This document shows positions 6,803 to 8,249 of a stretch of 8,249 nucleotides of DNA, piece after piece. Within the stretch, counting starts at the first letter, position 1. The number at the start of each line of letters is the position of its first letter. Under the pieces are notes generated by a model. It was not told the origin of the DNA and made no database searches. It was given only the letters and a program-made list of their open reading frames with translations. The stretch lies in the NCBI GenBank assembly GCA_946613735.1, contig CAMOFS010000052.1, positions 1-8,249 on the forward strand. Reading direction: 5' to 3'. The position numbers and the translations under genes are program-made. This stretch comes from an uncultured Lachnospiraceae bacterium. Its GTDB lineage: Bacteria; Bacillota_A; Clostridia; Lachnospirales; Lachnospiraceae.

Positions 6803-7856
6803 TGGCATTGTTAAGTGACTCGGCGTCGTACATCTCCACATGGAGGGCACCCTCCTGATATTCCCGGTTATGTACGATTCCGATATTTTTAATGGAAATA
6901 TTGTTTTCGGCGAGCAGGGTGGCTACCCGTGCGATTCCGCCCACCTCGTCATCCAGGTCACAGTAGAACTCAAATACCCGTGGCAGAAGACTGTGGGACT
7001 TTATGGTGATGGAGTCCCTGAAGTCCTTGGCATGGGAGAACATATCCAAAAGTGCATCACTGTCAGAGTCTTCTATGGCGGCAGCAAAATCAGCCAGCTC
7101 ATCAGCATAAAGAGACAAAAGCTCTAAGATGGAAACCCTGTTCTCCAGGCAGATATCCCGCCACATGACGGGAGAGGAGGCAGCTATACGGGTCACGTCA
7201 CGAAAGCCTCCTGCTGCGATGGTTCGAAGGACGTCATCCTTGTTGTTGATGTTGACCATGTTTACCAGGGCCGCCGACATGACATGGGGCAGGTGGGAAA
7301 TGGCTGCAGTGGCAAAGTCGTGATCCGCTGCGTCAAGTGATAGGGGGATGGCACCCAGGGATGCTATAAAATCGGAAAACTCTGATACCCTTGCCTCATC
7401 AATCTCATCATTATTGGTGAGGATATAATAGGCATTCTCCAAAAGGGCAGCAGACGAATTTGAAAAGCCGGTCTTTTCCGAGCCGGTCATGGGATGACCG
7501 CCGATAAACTGGGATGAGAGTCCCAGTTTTTTTATTTCAAGCTGGATCTGTCCCTTTACCGAGCCTACGTCGGTTATGAGACATTTGTCTGAAAGGCTGG
7601 GGATAAGCTTATTGAGATAGTCCACGTTCGTACGCACCGGACAGCATAAAAACAAAACATCCATGCTGCCAAACTCCGACAGTGGTAAAAAGCCTTCATT
7701 TTCTATAACGCCGGTATCGTATGCCTCCTGTATCGTCTCGACATGCGATGCGTGTCCGTATATCTTAATATCGGGGTATACCTCGCATATTGCTTTTGCA
7801 ATCGCGCCTCCGATCAGCCCCAATCCTATAAACCCAATTTTTTTGTAATGCATCAT
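6756..7856 (-). CDS. tyrA: Prephenate dehydrogenase (TyrA) with C-terminal ACT domain
   Basis: It oxidatively decarboxylates prephenate to 4-hydroxyphenylpyruvate in cytoplasmic tyrosine synthesis. The 366 residues match the monofunctional Gram-positive TyrA length. The Rossmann fold opens with IGFIGLGLIGG (7-17). The catalytic region carries GGHPMTGSEKTG with H121, the SHLPH motif (187-191), and GGFRDVTRIA with R223, matching the catalytic His, second His and substrate-binding Arg of the family. An ACT domain (about 293-366, EVGGIARVATLLAENNISI) suggests feedback control, probably by tyrosine. The end of the second strand reads YGHASH, lacking the Asp/Glu typical of NAD-preferring enzymes, so cofactor preference is uncertain. 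Two ATG codons stand in tandem. AGGAGG is only 2 bases from the first and 5 from the second, so translation may begin at the second (7853), giving 365 residues. It is convergent with the hybrid kinase and apart from other aromatic-pathway genes. Confidence 0.95.
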   Translation of the reverse strand: MMHYKKIGFIGLGLIGGAIAKAICEVYPDIKIYGHASHVETIQEAYDTGVIENEGFLPLSEFGSMDVLFLCCPVRTNVDYLNKLIPSLSDKCLITDVGSVKGQIQLEIKKLGLSSQFIGGHPMTGSEKTGFSNSSAALLENAYYILTNNDEIDEARVSEFSDFIASLGAIPLSLDAADHDFATAAISHLPHVMSAALVNMVNINNKDDVLRTIAAGGFRDVTRIAASSPVMWRDICLENRVSILELLSLYADELADFAAAIEDSDSDALLDMFSHAKDFRDSITIKSHSLLPRVFEFYCDLDDEVGGIARVATLLAENNISIKNIGIVHNREYQEGALHVEMYDAESLNNATKLLSGCGYTVHMNS

Positions 7857-7858
7857 TT

Positions 7859-7864
7859 CCTCCT
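7859..7864 (-). promoter_or_regulatory. Ribosome binding site of tyrA (start-deciding)
   Basis: On the minus strand AGGAGG occupies 7864-7859. The gap is 2 bases to the first ATG (7856-7854) and 5 to the second (7853-7851). The second spacing is closer to normal, favouring the second ATG. The hairpin repeat at 7868-7894 ends just 3 bases upstream of this site. Confidence 0.8.
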
Positions 7865-7867
7865 GAG

Positions 7868-7894
7868 AGATTCTTCGCTTCGCTCAGAATGACA
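7868..7894 (-). repeat. Dispersed hairpin repeat, copy 2 (upstream of tyrA)
   Basis: Read on the minus strand it starts TGTC, has arms ATTCT and AGAAT, a GA dinucleotide inside each arm, and the apex GCGAAGC, ending CT. This is the most compact version of the element. Its sense matches tyrA, and it would lie in the tyrA leader, 3 bases before AGGAGG. Copy 1 has the same relation to mglB. Confidence 0.85.
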
Positions 7895-7910
7895 AGTATT
7901 TCCTTTTGGA

Positions 7911-7930
7911 TGTCATTCTAAGCGCCCAGC
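7911..7930 (+). repeat. Decayed half copy of the hairpin repeat
   Basis: TGTCATTCTAAGC (7911-7923) matches the left side of the element except for GA changed to AA. The right arm AGAAT is missing. AAGC (7920-7923) could still pair with GCTT (7929-7932) across GCCCA. It lies between two complete copies in the divergent spacer and is best read as a worn copy. Confidence 0.55.
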
Positions 7931-7936
7931 TTCCCC

Positions 7937-7968
7937 TGTCATTCTGAGGGCGCCAGCCCGAAGAATCT
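7937..7968 (+). repeat. Dispersed hairpin repeat, copy 4 (variant GC-rich apex)
   Basis: Starts TGTC with arms ATTCT (7941-7945) and AGAAT (7962-7966), each followed inward by GA (7946-7947 and 7960-7961). The apex differs from the other copies: GGGC (7948-7951) and GCCC (7956-7959) pair perfectly around GCCA. The sequence inside has changed while pairing and the GA/GA step are preserved. It is oriented toward the gene at 8027. Confidence 0.85.
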
Positions 7969-7972
7969 TCTG

Positions 7973-8001
7973 TTTTATTTTATACTATTTTATTGTATAA
8001 T
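7973..8001 (+). promoter_or_regulatory. Candidate promoter for the gene at 8027
   Basis: A perfect -10 TATAAT (7996-8001) lies 26 bases before the start codon, with a ribosome binding site between. The -35 region is poor (TTTTAT at 7973-7978 with 17-base spacing), so another factor may be needed or the start may be weak. This -10 falls inside the spacer of the candidate minus-strand promoter. Confidence 0.45.
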
Positions 8002-8007
8002 TGTAGA
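7979..8007 (-). promoter_or_regulatory. Candidate promoter for tyrA
   Basis: On the minus strand TCTACA (8007-8002; four of six match TTGACA) precedes TATAAA (7984-7979; five of six match TATAAT) by 17 bases. Transcription from here would give a tyrA leader of roughly 115-120 bases holding all the hairpin copies of this spacer. The region is AT-rich, so chance matches are likely. Confidence 0.35.
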
Positions 8008-8026
8008 AAAATTTAGGAGTAAAGTC

Positions 8027-8249
8027 ATGGATTATATCAAAAACGATGCCTGGGTGGAGTTCTACGAGGAGATAGAGCCCTCTAAGCGCAGAGCCATAAT
8101 GGAAAAGATATTAGAGGAGGCAGAAGACGACGGAGCCAATGAGCTTCGCCAAACACTTTTTGCCGAAAGGCATAAGCCCCCCAAAAACGCGGTGCGCGAG
8201 GTGGACAACGGCATCTGGCACATGATAGTGGTGCCTTCAAACATGAAGC
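8027..8249 (+). CDS. Hypothetical protein, partial (continues beyond the window)
   Basis: AGGAG (8015-8019) lies 7 bases before ATG (8027), and the frame stays open through the last base, giving 74 residues without a stop. The visible part is charged and probably soluble: MDYIKNDAWVEFYEEIEPSK is followed by a likely acidic helix (about 18-50, RRAIMEKILEEAEDDGANEL), then a basic stretch RHKPPKN (48-54) and IWHMIVVPSN. There is no signal peptide or membrane helix. I do not recognise the family. It is divergent from tyrA across a shared spacer. Confidence 0.75.
   Translation, partial: MDYIKNDAWVEFYEEIEPSKRRAIMEKILEEAEDDGANELRQTLFAERHKPPKNAVREVDNGIWHMIVVPSNMK

Noticed and set aside
8062..8244. 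Minus-strand 60-codon frame at the right edge
   Set aside because: The plus-strand frame from 8027 has a good ribosome binding site and stays open to the edge, while the minus-strand frame has no supporting signal.

Overview
The window reads as chromosomal DNA of a Gram-positive Clostridia-type bacterium, most likely a gut or rumen Lachnospiraceae member. This is inferred from a YesM/LytS-type kinase paired with sugar-binding proteins, a lipoprotein galactose-binding protein, strong AGGAGG-type ribosome binding sites, and a dispersed intergenic hairpin repeat (TGTCATTCTGA ... AGAATCT) that I recall from genomes of this kind. The genus cannot be fixed from the sequence alone.

Positions 1-3951 form a plus-strand sugar-sensing block. 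It starts with a YesM/LytS-type sensor histidine kinase that is probably cut by the window's left edge. A membrane-anchored, shortened periplasmic-binding-like protein follows, overlapping the kinase by 4 bases (ATGA). After 304 non-coding bases comes a complete MglB-like glucose/galactose-binding lipoprotein that keeps essentially every sugar and calcium ligand known from E. coli MglB. The kinase plus anchored binding protein resembles the XylFII-LytS xylose sensor of Clostridium, so the likely job is detection of an extracellular sugar. No ABC transporter ATPase or permease is present in the window.

The spacer at 2625-2928 is not plain. It holds two mutually exclusive hairpins, a 44-base tandem repeat that changes into a 38-base tandem repeat around a shared 14-base core, and one copy of the dispersed hairpin repeat just upstream of the mglB ribosome binding site.

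Positions 4030-6723 encode a large hybrid histidine kinase (seven membrane helices, PAS-like region, HisKA, ATPase, receiver, Hpt) with its own sigma-A-like promoter. Immediately after it lies a textbook ribosome binding site and ATG that open only an 18-codon frame running into the 3' end of the convergent gene.

Positions 6756-7856 (minus strand) encode a complete prephenate dehydrogenase (TyrA) with a C-terminal ACT domain. It is separated by a 170-base divergent spacer from a plus-strand gene of unknown function that runs off the right edge. That spacer holds two more complete copies and one decayed copy of the hairpin repeat, plus interleaved candidate promoters for the two divergent genes. 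The three complete hairpin copies vary in a way that preserves the fold, which is the most unusual signal in the window.
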